Below, piece after piece: positions 8,537-18,557 of a stretch of DNA of 64,000 bases. The position numbers and the translations under genes were made by a program. Source of the DNA: an uncultured Pelagimonas sp. (lineage in GTDB: Bacteria; Pseudomonadota; Alphaproteobacteria; Rhodobacterales; Rhodobacteraceae); NCBI GenBank assembly GCA_947497905.1, contig CANMIH010000007.1:62001-126000 (forward strand). Reading direction: 5' to 3'. The notes beneath the pieces are model-generated. The model saw only the letters and a list, made by a program, of their open reading frames with translations, was not told where the DNA came from and made no database searches. Every line of letters begins with the position of its first letter. Position 1 is the first letter of the stretch.

Positions 8537-9300
8537 GCCAGGTCACATGCACATATTCAGGGAGCGCGGCGGTACTGACGCTTTGCAATGAAGCAAAACT
8601 GAATGCGCTCACGACGGAAATGCTGTGGCAGTTGGAGGCCCATTTGGCTGACGTGGAGCGCAACTCCGACGTCCGCGCTGTTGTATTGACTGGGTCCGGC
8701 ACCAAAGCCTTTTGCTGTGGTGCTGATATCGCAGAATGGGGTCCGTTGGGTCCGGTTGAATTTGCCCGGCATTGGGTAAGAGATGGGCACAGGGTATTTG
8801 ATCGACTTGCGCGATTGTCCAAGCCGACCATCGGCGCGCTCAATGGCCATGCCTTTGGAGGGGGGCTGGAGCTTGCGGCCTGTTGTGACATACGTGTCAT
8901 GACCCCTACAGCCACACTGGCGCTCCCCGAAGCAAAAGTCGGGATTGTGCCGGGGTGGTCAGGCACCCAACGTTTGACGCGCCTTCTCCCCGAACCGGTG
9001 ATCAAAGAAATGGCCTTGTTCGGGAACCGCATTTCTGCGGATCGTGCTCATTCTCTTGGGTTTGCGGCTGAGGTGACCGATGAACCACTTTCCTGGGCGC
9101 AGGACATCGTCTCCTCTCTCGGCAGTTTATCCCCACGTGCAAATGAGCTTGCCAAAGCCATGACCCACGCTGCCGTTGGTGAAGACCCAGGCGCCGCCAT
9201 CGAAGTTCTTGGCAGCGCAGCTGCCGCCGCAAGTGCAGACCGGGCCGAAGGTGTTCAGGCCTTTCTCGACAAACGCGCCCCTCAGTTCAACGGACAGTGA
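8533..9300 (+). CDS. Enoyl-CoA hydratase/isomerase (crotonase) family protein
   Basis: A 255-residue crotonase. Oxyanion-hole segments are CCGAD (61-65) and GHAFGGG (105-111). Both acid-base glutamates of classical hydratases are kept: Glu113 (GGGLEL) and Glu133 (LPEAKVG), so a true hydratase is favoured over an isomerase or decarboxylase. It would act on the CoA thioester made by the preceding enzyme, whose gene it overlaps by four bases (ATGA). No acyl-CoA dehydrogenase or thiolase lies nearby, so this is not an ordinary fatty-acid beta-oxidation set. Confidence 0.85.
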   Translation: MSQVTCTYSGSAAVLTLCNEAKLNALTTEMLWQLEAHLADVERNSDVRAVVLTGSGTKAFCCGADIAEWGPLGPVEFARHWVRDGHRVFDRLARLSKPTIGALNGHAFGGGLELAACCDIRVMTPTATLALPEAKVGIVPGWSGTQRLTRLLPEPVIKEMALFGNRISADRAHSLGFAAEVTDEPLSWAQDIVSSLGSLSPRANELAKAMTHAAVGEDPGAAIEVLGSAAAAASADRAEGVQAFLDKRAPQFNGQ

Positions 9301-9303
9301 CCT

Positions 9304-10824
9304 ATGAAAGATCTGACGATCAACACCGCCATTGAGTTTGATCTCCCCGCTCCCTTTGTTGGCAGACATTTGATTGCTGGCGAATGGGTCGACGGTGCGG
9401 AGACGTCTGAACGCGTATCGCCCTCCCACGGTGCGGTGGTCAGCGTCTCCGCCAAAGGCGATGAAGCTATGGCAGAGCGGGCGTTCGCTGCGGCCCGTGC
9501 GAGCTTTGACGCTGGCGTCTGGAGCCGCATCTCTGGAAAAGAACGGGCCACCGTCTTGCTTAAGGTTGCGGATCTGATCGAGGCCAATGTTGAACGCATT
9601 GCCATTTATGAGACTTTGGAAAGCGGCAAACCAATTTCACAGTCTCGCGGCGAAGTTGAAGGGGCGGCTGATCTTTGGCGCTATGCGGCCTCTCTGGCCC
9701 GCACGAGTCACGGGGACAGCCACAATTCACTGGGCGAAGACATGCTTGGTGTGGTGCTCAAAGAACCCATCGGTGTCGTGTCGATAATCACACCGTGGAA
9801 CTTTCCGTTCTGGATCTTGTCGCAGAAACTCCCTTTTGCATTGGCTGCTGGCTGCACCGTGGTTGTGAAACCGTCGGAGATGACACCCTCGTCGACTGTC
9901 ATGATGGGGGAGTTGCTCATGGAGGCGGGCCTGCCGGCTGGGGTCTGCAACATCGTGCTGGGATTTGGTCAGCCGGTGGGACAGGTGATGTCGACGCATC
10001 CAGATGTGGACATGGTCACCTTCACGGGCTCAACGGCTGTGGGCAAGATGATCACGCAGGCCGCCTCGGGGACACTGAAGAAGGTGGCTTTGGAGCTGGG
10101 AGGTAAAAACCCCCAGGTGATTTGCCCAGATGCCGATCTTGAAAGCGCCGCTGACGCGGTCACCTTTGGCGTTTACTTTAACGTTGGGCAGTGCTGTAAT
10201 TCTTCAAGCCGGATCATAGTGCACGAAGATATCGCGGAAGACTTTGTGGCGCGTGTTGTGGCTTTGTCCCGAAAGGTGCGGTTTGGAGATCCTCTGGATC
10301 CTGAGACCCAGGTGGGGGCGATTGTCACCTCGGAACACGCTGCCAAAATTGATGCCTATGTGCAGGCGGCGGTTGCTGCGGGTGCTACTGTGGAGCTGGG
10401 AGGCGGCGCTCTTTCAGTAGATGGGTTAGGTGACCAGTTTTATCAGCCCACTGTTGTAAGCGGAGTGTCCGCGGACATGGCGATCGCAAGAGAAGAGGTC
10501 TTCGGTCCTGTTCTGGTTGTGATGACCTATCGCACGCTTGAAGAGGCCATCGCGCTTACAAATGACAGTGAATACGGGCTGTCAGCTGGGATCTGGAGCG
10601 AAGACATCCACACCTGTCTTGAGTTTTCGCGCCGTGCTGCTGCGGGCACAGTTTGGACAAATACCTGGATGGACGGGTATCCGGAACTTGCTTTTGGTGG
10701 GGTCAAGCAATCTGGTCAAGGTCGCGAAATTGGTCGCTACGGTTTTGAAGAGTTTCTCGAGGTGAAATCTCTGGTGATGCGTGTTGGGCGCAGCCGGGCG
10801 CCTTGGGTAAAACAGGACGTCTAA
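9304..10824 (+). CDS. NAD(P)-dependent aldehyde dehydrogenase
   Basis: A 506-residue aldehyde dehydrogenase with the TPWNFPFW segment of the cofactor site, general base Glu264 ([10 protein letters not shown]) and catalytic Cys298 in FNVGQCC. The overall type is that of betaine-aldehyde and related dehydrogenases. It probably oxidises the aldehyde made by one of the GMC dehydrogenases of the cluster, giving the acid for the CoA-transferase. The gene begins 3 nt after the crotonase stop. The substrate cannot be read from the sequence. Confidence 0.88.
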   Translation: MKDLTINTAIEFDLPAPFVGRHLIAGEWVDGAETSERVSPSHGAVVSVSAKGDEAMAERAFAAARASFDAGVWSRISGKERATVLLKVADLIEANVERIAIYETLESGKPISQSRGEVEGAADLWRYAASLARTSHGDSHNSLGEDMLGVVLKEPIGVVSIITPWNFPFWILSQKLPFALAAGCTVVVKPSEMTPSSTVMMGELLMEAGLPAGVCNIVLGFGQPVGQVMSTHPDVDMVTFTGSTAVGKMITQAASGTLKKVALELGGKNPQVICPDADLESAADAVTFGVYFNVGQCCNSSSRIIVHEDIAEDFVARVVALSRKVRFGDPLDPETQVGAIVTSEHAAKIDAYVQAAVAAGATVELGGGALSVDGLGDQFYQPTVVSGVSADMAIAREEVFGPVLVVMTYRTLEEAIALTNDSEYGLSAGIWSEDIHTCLEFSRRAAAGTVWTNTWMDGYPELAFGGVKQSGQGREIGRYGFEEFLEVKSLVMRVGRSRAPWVKQDV

Positions 10825-10865
10825 TTCCGGCGTCATTTTACGAAACGCAATTTTGGGAGGAAATA

Positions 10866-12125
10866 ATGCGTTCATTTCTGAAAACAAAGACAGCAATGGT
10901 CCTTGCGCTCACGGTTACGGCAGGTGCTGTATCTGCTGATGGTCACGGTGATGTTGAAGTACTGCACTGGTGGACCTCGGGTGGAGAAGCTGCGGCACTG
11001 AATGTTCTCAAGCAGGATCTGGAAGGTCAGGGCATCGGCTGGACCGATATGCCAGTTGCTGGTGGCGGTGGTGAACAGGCGATGACCGTGCTGCGCGCCC
11101 GCGTCACCTCGGGCAACGCCCCCACAGCGGTTCAGGGGCTTGGCTTTGACATCATCGACTGGGCCAATCAGGGCGCGCTGGCGGATCTGAACAAAGTGGC
11201 TTCGGATGAGGGTTGGGACGACGTGATCCCCGCAGCACTGCAGCAGTTCGCCAAGGTTGATGGAAAATGGGTTTCCGCCCCTGTGAACGTACATTCGACC
11301 AACTGGGTCTGGGCGAACAAGGCAGTGCTGGACGCCAATGGCATTGCCCAGCCAACTACTTGGGAAGAATTCACCGCCGCCCTTGAGACATTGAAAGCTG
11401 CAGGCGTGACCCCGATCGCCCATGGCGGCCAGGCCTGGCAGGATGCCACCGTATTTGACGGTGTTGCCATGTCCGTGCTTGGCCCGGATGGCTACAAAGC
11501 GGCTTTTGTTGATCTCGACGAGGCGGTTTTGGGCAGCGACAAGATGAAAGAAGCCTTTGACCGTATGGCCGTGATCCGCGCCAACGTCGATGACAACTTC
11601 TCTGGCCGCGACTGGAACCTTGCCACCGCGATGGTCATCAATGGCGAAGCTGGTTTCCAGATGATGGGGGACTGGGCCAAAGGTGAATTCCTGAATGCCG
11701 ACAAAGTGCCCGGTCAGGATTTCCTCTGCTTCCGTTTCCCCGGAACCTCGGAACAGGTCACCTTCAACGCCGACCAGTTTATGATGTTCGATCAGGGCGG
11801 TGCGGTGTCCAAAGAACAGGCGGCGCTGGCAACAGCGATCCTGTCGCCATCTTTCCAGTCTGCGTTTAACGTTGTGAAAGGCTCTGTTCCTGCGCGGACC
11901 GACGTTTCCGACGAAGCCTTTGATGCCTGCGGCAAAAAAGGCATGGCAGATCTGGCTGCGGCAGCCTCTTCTGGCAATCTGTTTGGGTCCATGGCCCATG
12001 GCCACGCCAACCCGGCATCGGTGAAAAACGCGATCTATGACGTGGTCACAGCGCATTTCAACGGTGAGTACGACAGCGAAACCGCTGTTCAGGAACTGGT
12101 TGACGCGGTGTCTATCGCCAAATGA
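10866..12125 (+). CDS. CUT1 ABC transporter solute-binding protein, glucose/mannose-binding type
   Basis: A 419-residue family 1 extracellular solute-binding protein. A signal peptide occupies residues 1-24 (cleavage after AVSA). The mature start, [19 protein letters not shown], resembles GtsA-type glucose/mannose binders. An in-frame codon at 10803 lies inside the aldehyde dehydrogenase and is rejected, because GGGAGGA precedes the ATG at 10866 and the signal peptide begins there. It would capture the cluster's substrate in the periplasm for the two permeases that follow. A sugar, polyol or glycoside-like ligand is likely but not proven. Confidence 0.88.
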   Translation: MRSFLKTKTAMVLALTVTAGAVSADGHGDVEVLHWWTSGGEAAALNVLKQDLEGQGIGWTDMPVAGGGGEQAMTVLRARVTSGNAPTAVQGLGFDIIDWANQGALADLNKVASDEGWDDVIPAALQQFAKVDGKWVSAPVNVHSTNWVWANKAVLDANGIAQPTTWEEFTAALETLKAAGVTPIAHGGQAWQDATVFDGVAMSVLGPDGYKAAFVDLDEAVLGSDKMKEAFDRMAVIRANVDDNFSGRDWNLATAMVINGEAGFQMMGDWAKGEFLNADKVPGQDFLCFRFPGTSEQVTFNADQFMMFDQGGAVSKEQAALATAILSPSFQSAFNVVKGSVPARTDVSDEAFDACGKKGMADLAAAASSGNLFGSMAHGHANPASVKNAIYDVVTAHFNGEYDSETAVQELVDAVSIAK

Positions 12126-12223
12126 CCCACGCGGAAGGCGCGGCACGTGCTGCTGCGCCTTCACCTTTTATTGGGTAACGCGCTGCGTTCCCAGCGACTT
12201 CACAGATTTCTGGGAGGCAATGC

Positions 12224-13117
12224 ATGGCACGTGCCGCGCAAGCAGATTTCAAGACGCGTCTTCAGGTATGGCTACCAAAATTGGTTCTGTCGCCCTCGCT
12301 GGCCCTGATGTTGGTCTTTGTCTACGGGTTTATCGTTTTTTCCGTGTATTTGTCTTTTACAGACAGCCGCCTTTTGCCTTCATACGGTTGGGTCGGGCTT
12401 GAGAATTATTCCAAACTTTGGCGCCTAAGCCATTGGTGGACTTCGATCAGCAACATGGCTGTCTTTGCTTTCCTCTATATCGGGATTTGCACGTTTTTGG
12501 GCCTTGGGTTGGCGATTTTTCTGGATCAGAAAATCCGGGCCGAGGGCATGTTGCGTACGATCTATTTGTACCCGATGGCACTGAGCTTCATTGTAACCGG
12601 GACGGCTTGGAAGTGGTTTCTTGACCCCGGTATTGGGCTGGAAAACGTGATGCAGAGCTGGGGTTGGGTCAGTTTTGAGTTTGACTGGATCAAAAACCGG
12701 GACTTTGCGATTTACACTGTTGTGCTTGCCGCTGTTTGGCAGACCAGTGGGTTTGTCATGGCCATGTTTCTGGCGGGTCTACGCGGGATCGACAATGAAA
12801 TCCTCAAAGCCGCGCAGATGGATGGGGCATCCAACTGGAACCTTTACAGACGGATCATCATTCCGCAGCTGCGCCCTGCCTTCCTGTCTGCCTTTGTGAT
12901 CCTGAGCCACCTTGCCATTAAGACGTTTGATCTGGTCATAGCTTTGACCGGAGGTGGACCGGGGCGAGCCACAGAACTGCCTGCGACCTTCATGTATTCA
13001 TACACCTTTTCCCGCAATCAAATGGGAATTGGCGCAGCGTCGGCCACAATCATGCTCATGACAATTGCAGCGATCATGATCCCCTATCTCTATGCCGAAT
13101 TGCGGGAGAAGTCATAA
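12224..13117 (+). CDS. CUT1 ABC transporter permease 1 (MalF-like)
   Basis: A 297-residue membrane protein with about six transmembrane helices. A cytoplasmic EAA loop, LRGIDNEILKAAQMDGASN, contacts the ATPase. GGGAGG lies just upstream of the ATG. It forms the inner-membrane channel with permease 2, with which it overlaps by one base (TAATG). The 98-nt gap after the binding-protein gene is the only sizeable spacer in this part of the operon. Confidence 0.9.
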   Translation: MARAAQADFKTRLQVWLPKLVLSPSLALMLVFVYGFIVFSVYLSFTDSRLLPSYGWVGLENYSKLWRLSHWWTSISNMAVFAFLYIGICTFLGLGLAIFLDQKIRAEGMLRTIYLYPMALSFIVTGTAWKWFLDPGIGLENVMQSWGWVSFEFDWIKNRDFAIYTVVLAAVWQTSGFVMAMFLAGLRGIDNEILKAAQMDGASNWNLYRRIIIPQLRPAFLSAFVILSHLAIKTFDLVIALTGGGPGRATELPATFMYSYTFSRNQMGIGAASATIMLMTIAAIMIPYLYAELREKS

Positions 13118-13998
13118 TGTCGGTTGCAAGCCAAGATACCGCCATTCGCACCGGTCGCGCCGTGCGTACCTTGATCTACCTGGTGTTGGTACTGTTTGCC
13201 TTGTTCTACCTGTTGCCGCTTTACGTCATGGTGGTGAACTCGGTGAAACCCCTCGTAGAGATCACAGGAGGGGGGATGATGAATCTGCCTCAGGTCTTTA
13301 CGCTTGAACCCTGGGCCAAAGCATGGTCCTCGGCGCAGATTGGGGTGCAACCCACAGGCCTTTCTCCCTACTTCTGGAATTCCATCAAAATGGTTGTACC
13401 GGCCGTGGCCATATCCACGGTGCTTGGGGCATTGAACGGCTATGTGCTGACAAAGTGGCGGTTTAAATACGATACAATCCTGTTTGGACTGATCCTGTTT
13501 GCCTGTTTCATTCCCTTTCAGATCGTTCTCATCCCCATGGCTAAAATGCTGGGTTTGATGGGGCTGGCCGGAACGACCTGGGGATTGGTATTGGTACATG
13601 TCGTCTACGGTGTTGGATTTACGACGCTATATTTTCGCAACTATTATGCCGTTTTCCCAACCGAGCTTATTCGGGCGGCGCAGATCGATGGTGCCGGGTT
13701 CTTTCAGATTTTCTGGCGCATTTTGTTGCCCTCATCAGGCCCGATTGCGGTGGTGTCGATCATCTGGCAGTTCACCAATATCTGGAACGACTTTCTGTTT
13801 GGTGCCTCATTTGCGGGTGCCGATAGCCAACCCATGACGGTTGCGCTGAACAACCTTGTGCAGGCGAGCCACGGCGTGAAGGAATACAACGTCCATTTCG
13901 CCGGAGCGATCCTCGCCGCACTGCCAACACTTCTCGTCTATATCGTCGCGGGCCGCTATTTTGTGCGGGGCCTGATGGCGGGATCAGTCAAAGGATAA
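13117..13998 (+). CDS. CUT1 ABC transporter permease 2 (MalG-like)
   Basis: A 293-residue integral membrane protein. Its EAA loop is FPTELIRAAQIDGAGFF, followed by WRILLPSSGP, as in MalG and GtsC-type subunits. Hydrophobic segments are spread across the full length. It pairs with the preceding permease, and the ATPase gene follows after 5 nt with AAGGA overlapping the permease end. Confidence 0.9.
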   Translation: MSVASQDTAIRTGRAVRTLIYLVLVLFALFYLLPLYVMVVNSVKPLVEITGGGMMNLPQVFTLEPWAKAWSSAQIGVQPTGLSPYFWNSIKMVVPAVAISTVLGALNGYVLTKWRFKYDTILFGLILFACFIPFQIVLIPMAKMLGLMGLAGTTWGLVLVHVVYGVGFTTLYFRNYYAVFPTELIRAAQIDGAGFFQIFWRILLPSSGPIAVVSIIWQFTNIWNDFLFGASFAGADSQPMTVALNNLVQASHGVKEYNVHFAGAILAALPTLLVYIVAGRYFVRGLMAGSVKG

Positions 13999-14003
13999 GA
14001 CCG

Positions 14004-15116
14004 ATGGGCTTTCTCGATATCGACAACGCAACCAAAGCCTATGGCGCAGTCGAAGTTCTGCACAGGGTCGACATCTCGGTTCAGGAGGGTGAGTTCCTTG
14101 TTCTTGTGGGGCCGTCTGGCTGTGGCAAGTCAACGCTTCTGAACATGATTGCTGGGCTGGAAGATATCACCAGTGGTGAGATCCGTATCAAAGACACGCT
14201 GATGAATGGGGTTCACCCCTCGAAGCGTAACATTGCCATGGTATTCCAGTCTTATGCACTCTACCCGAATATGACCGTCGGACAGAATATTACCTTTGGG
14301 TTGGAGATGCATGGCGTCCCCAAACCCGAGCGCGAAAAAGCGCTGAAAGAGGCTGCCAATCTGTTGCAGATTGAGCCCTTGCTGGACCGCAAACCGGGTG
14401 CCTTGTCGGGGGGGCAACGGCAACGGGTTGCGATGGGGCGGGCCCTCGTGCGCAATCCCGATGTGTTTTTGTTTGATGAACCCTTGTCCAACCTTGATGC
14501 CAAATTGCGCGTTGATATGCGCACTGAAATCAAGAAGTTGCACCAAAAGCTGGGCACGACAATTGTTTATGTGACACATGATCAGATTGAGGCAATGACG
14601 CTCTCAACTCGGATCGCGGTGATGAACGGCGGTTATGTTCAACAGCTTGGGACTCCGCAAGAGATCTACGACACCCCCGCCAATATTTTTGTGGCCACCT
14701 TTATGGGTTCGCCAGCCATGAATGTGATCCCTGCCAAAGTTGCTATCAAAGATGGTCTGCCTATGGCGCTGGTCGCGCTGCACGATGGGTCGGAGGTGGC
14801 GTTGCCGTTCAGCCAACAGAATATGGCAGACTGGGCAGGAAAAGAAATCTTGTTGGGCATCCGGCCAGAGACGATCACAGATGAGGACGCAGCAGACCGG
14901 AAGTCGTCCAACATTGCCCATCTTTCCAACCGCATTGTCGTCACCGAACCGGCGGGATCCGATACCTTTGTGACTATGACGCTGGGGGGCAAGGATGTGA
15001 TCGCACGGATGCGGTCTGATGCTGATGTGCGCCCTGGGGCTGATTTCACCTTTGCTGTGAACATGGAGAAAGCCATCGCGTTTGATCCTGCGAGCCAGAA
15101 CCGGATCGCGCCCTGA
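14004..15116 (+). CDS. CUT1 ABC transporter ATP-binding protein (UgpC/MsmK type)
   Basis: A 370-residue ATPase with Walker A GPSGCGKST (36-44), signature LSGGQRQRVAMGR (from about 134), Walker B VFLFDEPLSNLD and switch histidine in YVTHDQ. The C-terminal third is the TOBE/regulatory domain usual in sugar and polyol transporters. The stop overlaps the next ATG (TGATG), tying the transporter to the first GMC dehydrogenase. Confidence 0.92.
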   Translation: MGFLDIDNATKAYGAVEVLHRVDISVQEGEFLVLVGPSGCGKSTLLNMIAGLEDITSGEIRIKDTLMNGVHPSKRNIAMVFQSYALYPNMTVGQNITFGLEMHGVPKPEREKALKEAANLLQIEPLLDRKPGALSGGQRQRVAMGRALVRNPDVFLFDEPLSNLDAKLRVDMRTEIKKLHQKLGTTIVYVTHDQIEAMTLSTRIAVMNGGYVQQLGTPQEIYDTPANIFVATFMGSPAMNVIPAKVAIKDGLPMALVALHDGSEVALPFSQQNMADWAGKEILLGIRPETITDEDAADRKSSNIAHLSNRIVVTEPAGSDTFVTMTLGGKDVIARMRSDADVRPGADFTFAVNMEKAIAFDPASQNRIAP

Positions 15117-16609
15117 TGCACGCAGATGTCATCATCATTGGCTCCGGAATGGGGGGGGCGACCCTGGCTGCTGCCCTCGCGCCAACCGGACGACGTATTC
15201 TCATTCTTGAACGCGGAGAGCACCTGCGTCCTTCCGCGTACGACCGGGATGCAACTGCAATCTTTGGAGAGGGCGTCTTCCGGTCGGATGAGACCTGGCT
15301 TGATGGGAGGGAGACGGAGTTCAATCCCGGAAACTACTATAACGTGGGTGGCAACTCTAAGTTCTATGGCGCGGCCCTGATCCGCTATCGAAAAGAAGAT
15401 TTTTCTACGGTCGAGCATCTGGGCGGCCAAACGCCAGGGTGGCCCATTTCTTATGAAGACTTAGAACCGGATTATCAGGCCGCCGAGAATCTTTACGAGG
15501 TACGTGGAACGCTTGGGGATGACCCGACCGAGCCTGACCATTCGGGGGCCTATCCGCACAGTGCTGTTCAAGATGAACCCGATATCGCGGATCTGCGTGA
15601 CCGGTTACGTCGTGCGGGCCTGCACCCTTCTTCTATCCCGCTCGGATTGGATCTGGATCAATGGTTGGAGGGCGGACAGACTACCTGGGATGCCTATCCC
15701 AACACCTGCGGCGGAAAGATGGATGCGGAGACTGTTGGCTTAGAAACAGCGCTGTCACACAGCACCGTCGAGCTTTGGACTGGTTACCGTGTCACCGCGT
15801 TGAACGAAGGCCCGGATAGTCGGATCAGTAGCATCACCGTTGAAAAAGATGGGCAGGTCGAGACATTGACCGCACCGCTTTTTGTGGTTGCAGCAGGAGC
15901 CGTGCAGTCCGCCGCGCTTTTACTCGCGTCAGCCAACGACAATCGCCCTATGGGATTGGCGAACCGATCAGACCAGGTTGGGCGCAATTTCATGAATCAC
16001 AATTGTTCCGCTGTGATGGCGCTACATCCGCTTCGCCGCAACCGCGCGGTGTATCAAAAGACCCTGATGATGAACGACTTTCTATTGGCGACAAAAGATC
16101 ACCCGCCTCTGGGCAACGTGCAGATGCTTGGCAAAATCACAGGACCCATCTTGTCGGCAACCACGAAATTGCCAAAGTGGCTGGCCAACCGGATCGCCGA
16201 GCGGAGTTTTGATTTCTACGCCATGTCCGAAGATCTGCCGACACCAGAGAGCCGCGTGACGTTAAAGGACGGGCGGATCAAACTCGACTGGCAGCGCTCC
16301 AATTGGGAGGCGCATGTTCTGCTGGTTGCAAAGCTTAAGCGGGTGCTGCGCCAGGCAGGGTTTCCGATTGTACTGTCGCGGGCTTTCGATCGTCGCACGC
16401 CTTCCCATCAATGTGGTACCGCCCGCATGGGGACAGACCCGCAGACCAGCGTGGTCGACACCTACTGTCGCAGCCACGATCACAAGAACCTGTTTGTTGT
16501 CGACGCCTCTGTCCTGCCGACGTCCGCAGCAGTGAATCCCGCTTTGACGGTCGCGGCGCTTGCCCTGCGAGCTGGACGCCACATTACAGAGACGGAGTTT
16601 GCCGCATGA
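15116..16609 (+). CDS. GMC-family FAD-dependent oxidoreductase (long-chain/pyranose-dehydrogenase-like)
   Basis: A 497-residue flavoprotein. The N-terminal VIIIGSGMGGATLA is the dinucleotide fold for FAD. The C-terminal block SHQCGTARMG with VNPALTVAALALRAG supplies the catalytic His and Asn positions. It resembles gluconate/2-keto-gluconate and pyranose dehydrogenases more than choline dehydrogenase. There is no signal peptide, so it should be cytoplasmic. It probably oxidises a hydroxyl of the imported compound. It is locked between transporter and second GMC gene by one-base and ATGA overlaps. Confidence 0.82.
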   Translation: MHADVIIIGSGMGGATLAAALAPTGRRILILERGEHLRPSAYDRDATAIFGEGVFRSDETWLDGRETEFNPGNYYNVGGNSKFYGAALIRYRKEDFSTVEHLGGQTPGWPISYEDLEPDYQAAENLYEVRGTLGDDPTEPDHSGAYPHSAVQDEPDIADLRDRLRRAGLHPSSIPLGLDLDQWLEGGQTTWDAYPNTCGGKMDAETVGLETALSHSTVELWTGYRVTALNEGPDSRISSITVEKDGQVETLTAPLFVVAAGAVQSAALLLASANDNRPMGLANRSDQVGRNFMNHNCSAVMALHPLRRNRAVYQKTLMMNDFLLATKDHPPLGNVQMLGKITGPILSATTKLPKWLANRIAERSFDFYAMSEDLPTPESRVTLKDGRIKLDWQRSNWEAHVLLVAKLKRVLRQAGFPIVLSRAFDRRTPSHQCGTARMGTDPQTSVVDTYCRSHDHKNLFVVDASVLPTSAAVNPALTVAALALRAGRHITETEFAA

Positions 16610-18201
16610 CTGCGCCAGGGTATGATTTCATTGTGATTGGTGGAGGATCTGCCGGATCGGTCATTGCTGCGCGCCTATCAGAAAACCCGGATGCGCGTGT
16701 CCTGCTGCTGGAGGCAGGTGGGAGTGACCGGCACCCGTTTTTCCATCTCCCGGCAGGGTTCGCCAAAATGACGAAAGGGATCGGGTCGTGGGGATGGTCG
16801 ACGACGCCGCAACGCGCAATGCAGGGCAAGGTCTTCAACTATACTCAGGCTAAAGTGATTGGCGGCGGTTCTGCAATCAATGCACAGATATACACGCGTG
16901 GGGCTGCACAGGACTACGACGATTGGCAGCAAACGGGGTGCGAAGGTTGGGGCTATGACGCTGTGCTTCCCTATTTCAAGAAGTCCGAAGACAACGATAC
17001 CTATAACAACACATTTCATGGCACAGGTGGCCCGTTGGGGGTGTCCATGCCAGCCGCCCCATTGCCTATCTGTGATGCGTTCATTGCCGCCGCAGGCGAG
17101 CTGGGGATCCCTAAGACCTCTGATGTAAACGGTCCAAAACAAGAGGGGGCAGGATACTATCAACTGACCCAACGCAATGCGCGGCGGTCTTCGTCAGCGA
17201 TGGCATTTTTGGGCCCGGCCAAATCTCGCCCAAATCTCACCATCCAAATGAAGGCACAGGTGCGCCGTATCGTCGTTGAACACGGGCGCGCGACAGGGGT
17301 CGAGATGATCAACGGCAATCACATCACGGCAGATCGCGAAGTGATTTTGTCTTCGGGTGCAATTGGATCGCCACGGTTGCTACAGCTTTCGGGCATTGGC
17401 CCTGCAGACCATCTTGCACCGCTTGGGATCAACGTGGTCTGCGATCAGCCCGGTGTCGGGTCAAATCTTCAAGATCATCTGGATCTTTATGCCATCTGTG
17501 AGGTGACAGGGCCCCACACCTATGATCGCTTTGCCAAGCTGCACCTGTCGGCATGGGCAGGGTTGCAATATCTGTTCACCCGGAAGGGGCCAGTGGCCTC
17601 CAGTCTCTTTGAGACAGGCGGCTTTTGGTACGCGGATGAAACAGCACGGTCGCCCGACATTCAAATGCATCTGGGGCTTGGAACCGGGATCGAAGCAGGC
17701 GTCGAAGCGATGCCAAATGGTGGCGTGACACTGAATGCCTGTCATCTGCGGCCGCGATCCCGAGGCACTGTGCGCCTTCAAAGTGCAAATCCCAATGATA
17801 TGCCGCTGATAGACCCAAACTATCTGTCCGACCCATATGACCGCGAAATGTCGATCCGGGGTTTGAAACTTGTGCAAGATATTCTGGCCCAAGACGCGCT
17901 TAAGCCTTTTATCATGGCGGAACGTCTACCAGGGCCTGGGGTGCGCACGGATGAAGATTACTTCAATTTCATCTGCATGCATTCCAAGACCTCTCACCAT
18001 TGCGCGGGCACTTGCCGTATGGGCAGCGACGCTGAGGCGGTGTTGGACCCGCGCCTGGGCTTTAACGGGATCGACGGGCTTCGGGTGGCTGATGCTTCTG
18101 TCATGCCAACAGTCAACTCCTCAAACACCAATGCCCCTTCGATTATGATCGGTGAAAAGGCCGCTGATATGATCAAGCAAGACAATGGGATGACATCATG
18201 A
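16606..18201 (+). CDS. GMC-family FAD-dependent alcohol/choline dehydrogenase-like protein
   Basis: A 531-residue GMC oxidoreductase of the BetA/AlkJ type. It has FIVIGGGSAGSVIAARL at the N-terminus, GGGSAINAQIYTRG near 85-98, and catalytic His465 in SHHCAGTCRMG. SSNTNAPSIMIGEKAADMI at the C-terminus carries the partner Asn. It would oxidise a primary alcohol to an aldehyde, matching the cluster's aldehyde dehydrogenase. The start at 16606 overlaps the previous stop (ATGA). The longer in-frame extension to 16411 lies within the other GMC gene and is rejected. Confidence 0.87.
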   Translation: MTAPGYDFIVIGGGSAGSVIAARLSENPDARVLLLEAGGSDRHPFFHLPAGFAKMTKGIGSWGWSTTPQRAMQGKVFNYTQAKVIGGGSAINAQIYTRGAAQDYDDWQQTGCEGWGYDAVLPYFKKSEDNDTYNNTFHGTGGPLGVSMPAAPLPICDAFIAAAGELGIPKTSDVNGPKQEGAGYYQLTQRNARRSSSAMAFLGPAKSRPNLTIQMKAQVRRIVVEHGRATGVEMINGNHITADREVILSSGAIGSPRLLQLSGIGPADHLAPLGINVVCDQPGVGSNLQDHLDLYAICEVTGPHTYDRFAKLHLSAWAGLQYLFTRKGPVASSLFETGGFWYADETARSPDIQMHLGLGTGIEAGVEAMPNGGVTLNACHLRPRSRGTVRLQSANPNDMPLIDPNYLSDPYDREMSIRGLKLVQDILAQDALKPFIMAERLPGPGVRTDEDYFNFICMHSKTSHHCAGTCRMGSDAEAVLDPRLGFNGIDGLRVADASVMPTVNSSNTNAPSIMIGEKAADMIKQDNGMTS

Positions 18202-18506
18202 TCCGCCATATCGTTTTGACCAAGTTCAAACCCCAGACCTCAGAAGATACCATCGCTCAGATCTATGCGGGATTGGCCGCTGTTACCGAAAAGCTCTCCG
18301 GCGCGCAGGGTTTTACTGGCGGGCGGTCAAACAGTCCTGAACAGATCGAGCGTGGTTACATGCATGGGTTCGTTGTCGATTTCGACAGCTGGGACGCGTT
18401 GCAGCGTTACGCTGACAACCCTGAACATCAAGCGCTGGGTGGGCAACTTGTCGAGCATGCCGTCGGTGGTATAGACGGCGTTCTGGTGCTCGATTTTGAG
18501 GTTTAG
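18198..18506 (+). CDS. Dabb (stress-responsive dimeric alpha/beta-barrel) domain protein
   Basis: A 102-residue single-domain protein beginning MIRHIVLTKFKP and containing MHGFVVDFDSWDALQRYADNPEH, the hallmark of Dabb ferredoxin-like barrels. Members form dimers. A few act as cyclases or related catalysts (plant olivetolic acid cyclase is one), but most bacterial members have no assigned function. The ATGA overlap with the second GMC gene implies a role in the pathway, perhaps rearranging or cleaving an oxidised intermediate. That role is inference. Confidence 0.8.
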   Translation: MIRHIVLTKFKPQTSEDTIAQIYAGLAAVTEKLSGAQGFTGGRSNSPEQIERGYMHGFVVDFDSWDALQRYADNPEHQALGGQLVEHAVGGIDGVLVLDFEV

Positions 18507-18557
18507 GTCCATGAGCGTGCGCCAGCATTTGACATATCAACAGGACTAGTCGGACAG

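Noticed and set aside
10872-12164. 430-codon minus-strand frame
   Set aside because: It lies antisense to the binding-protein gene, has no family features, and mirrors the codon bias of the real plus-strand gene.
16411-16605. N-terminal extension of the second GMC dehydrogenase
   Set aside because: The extra 65 residues lie inside the first GMC gene in another frame. The FAD motif begins right after the ATG at 16606, which has an ATGA overlap.
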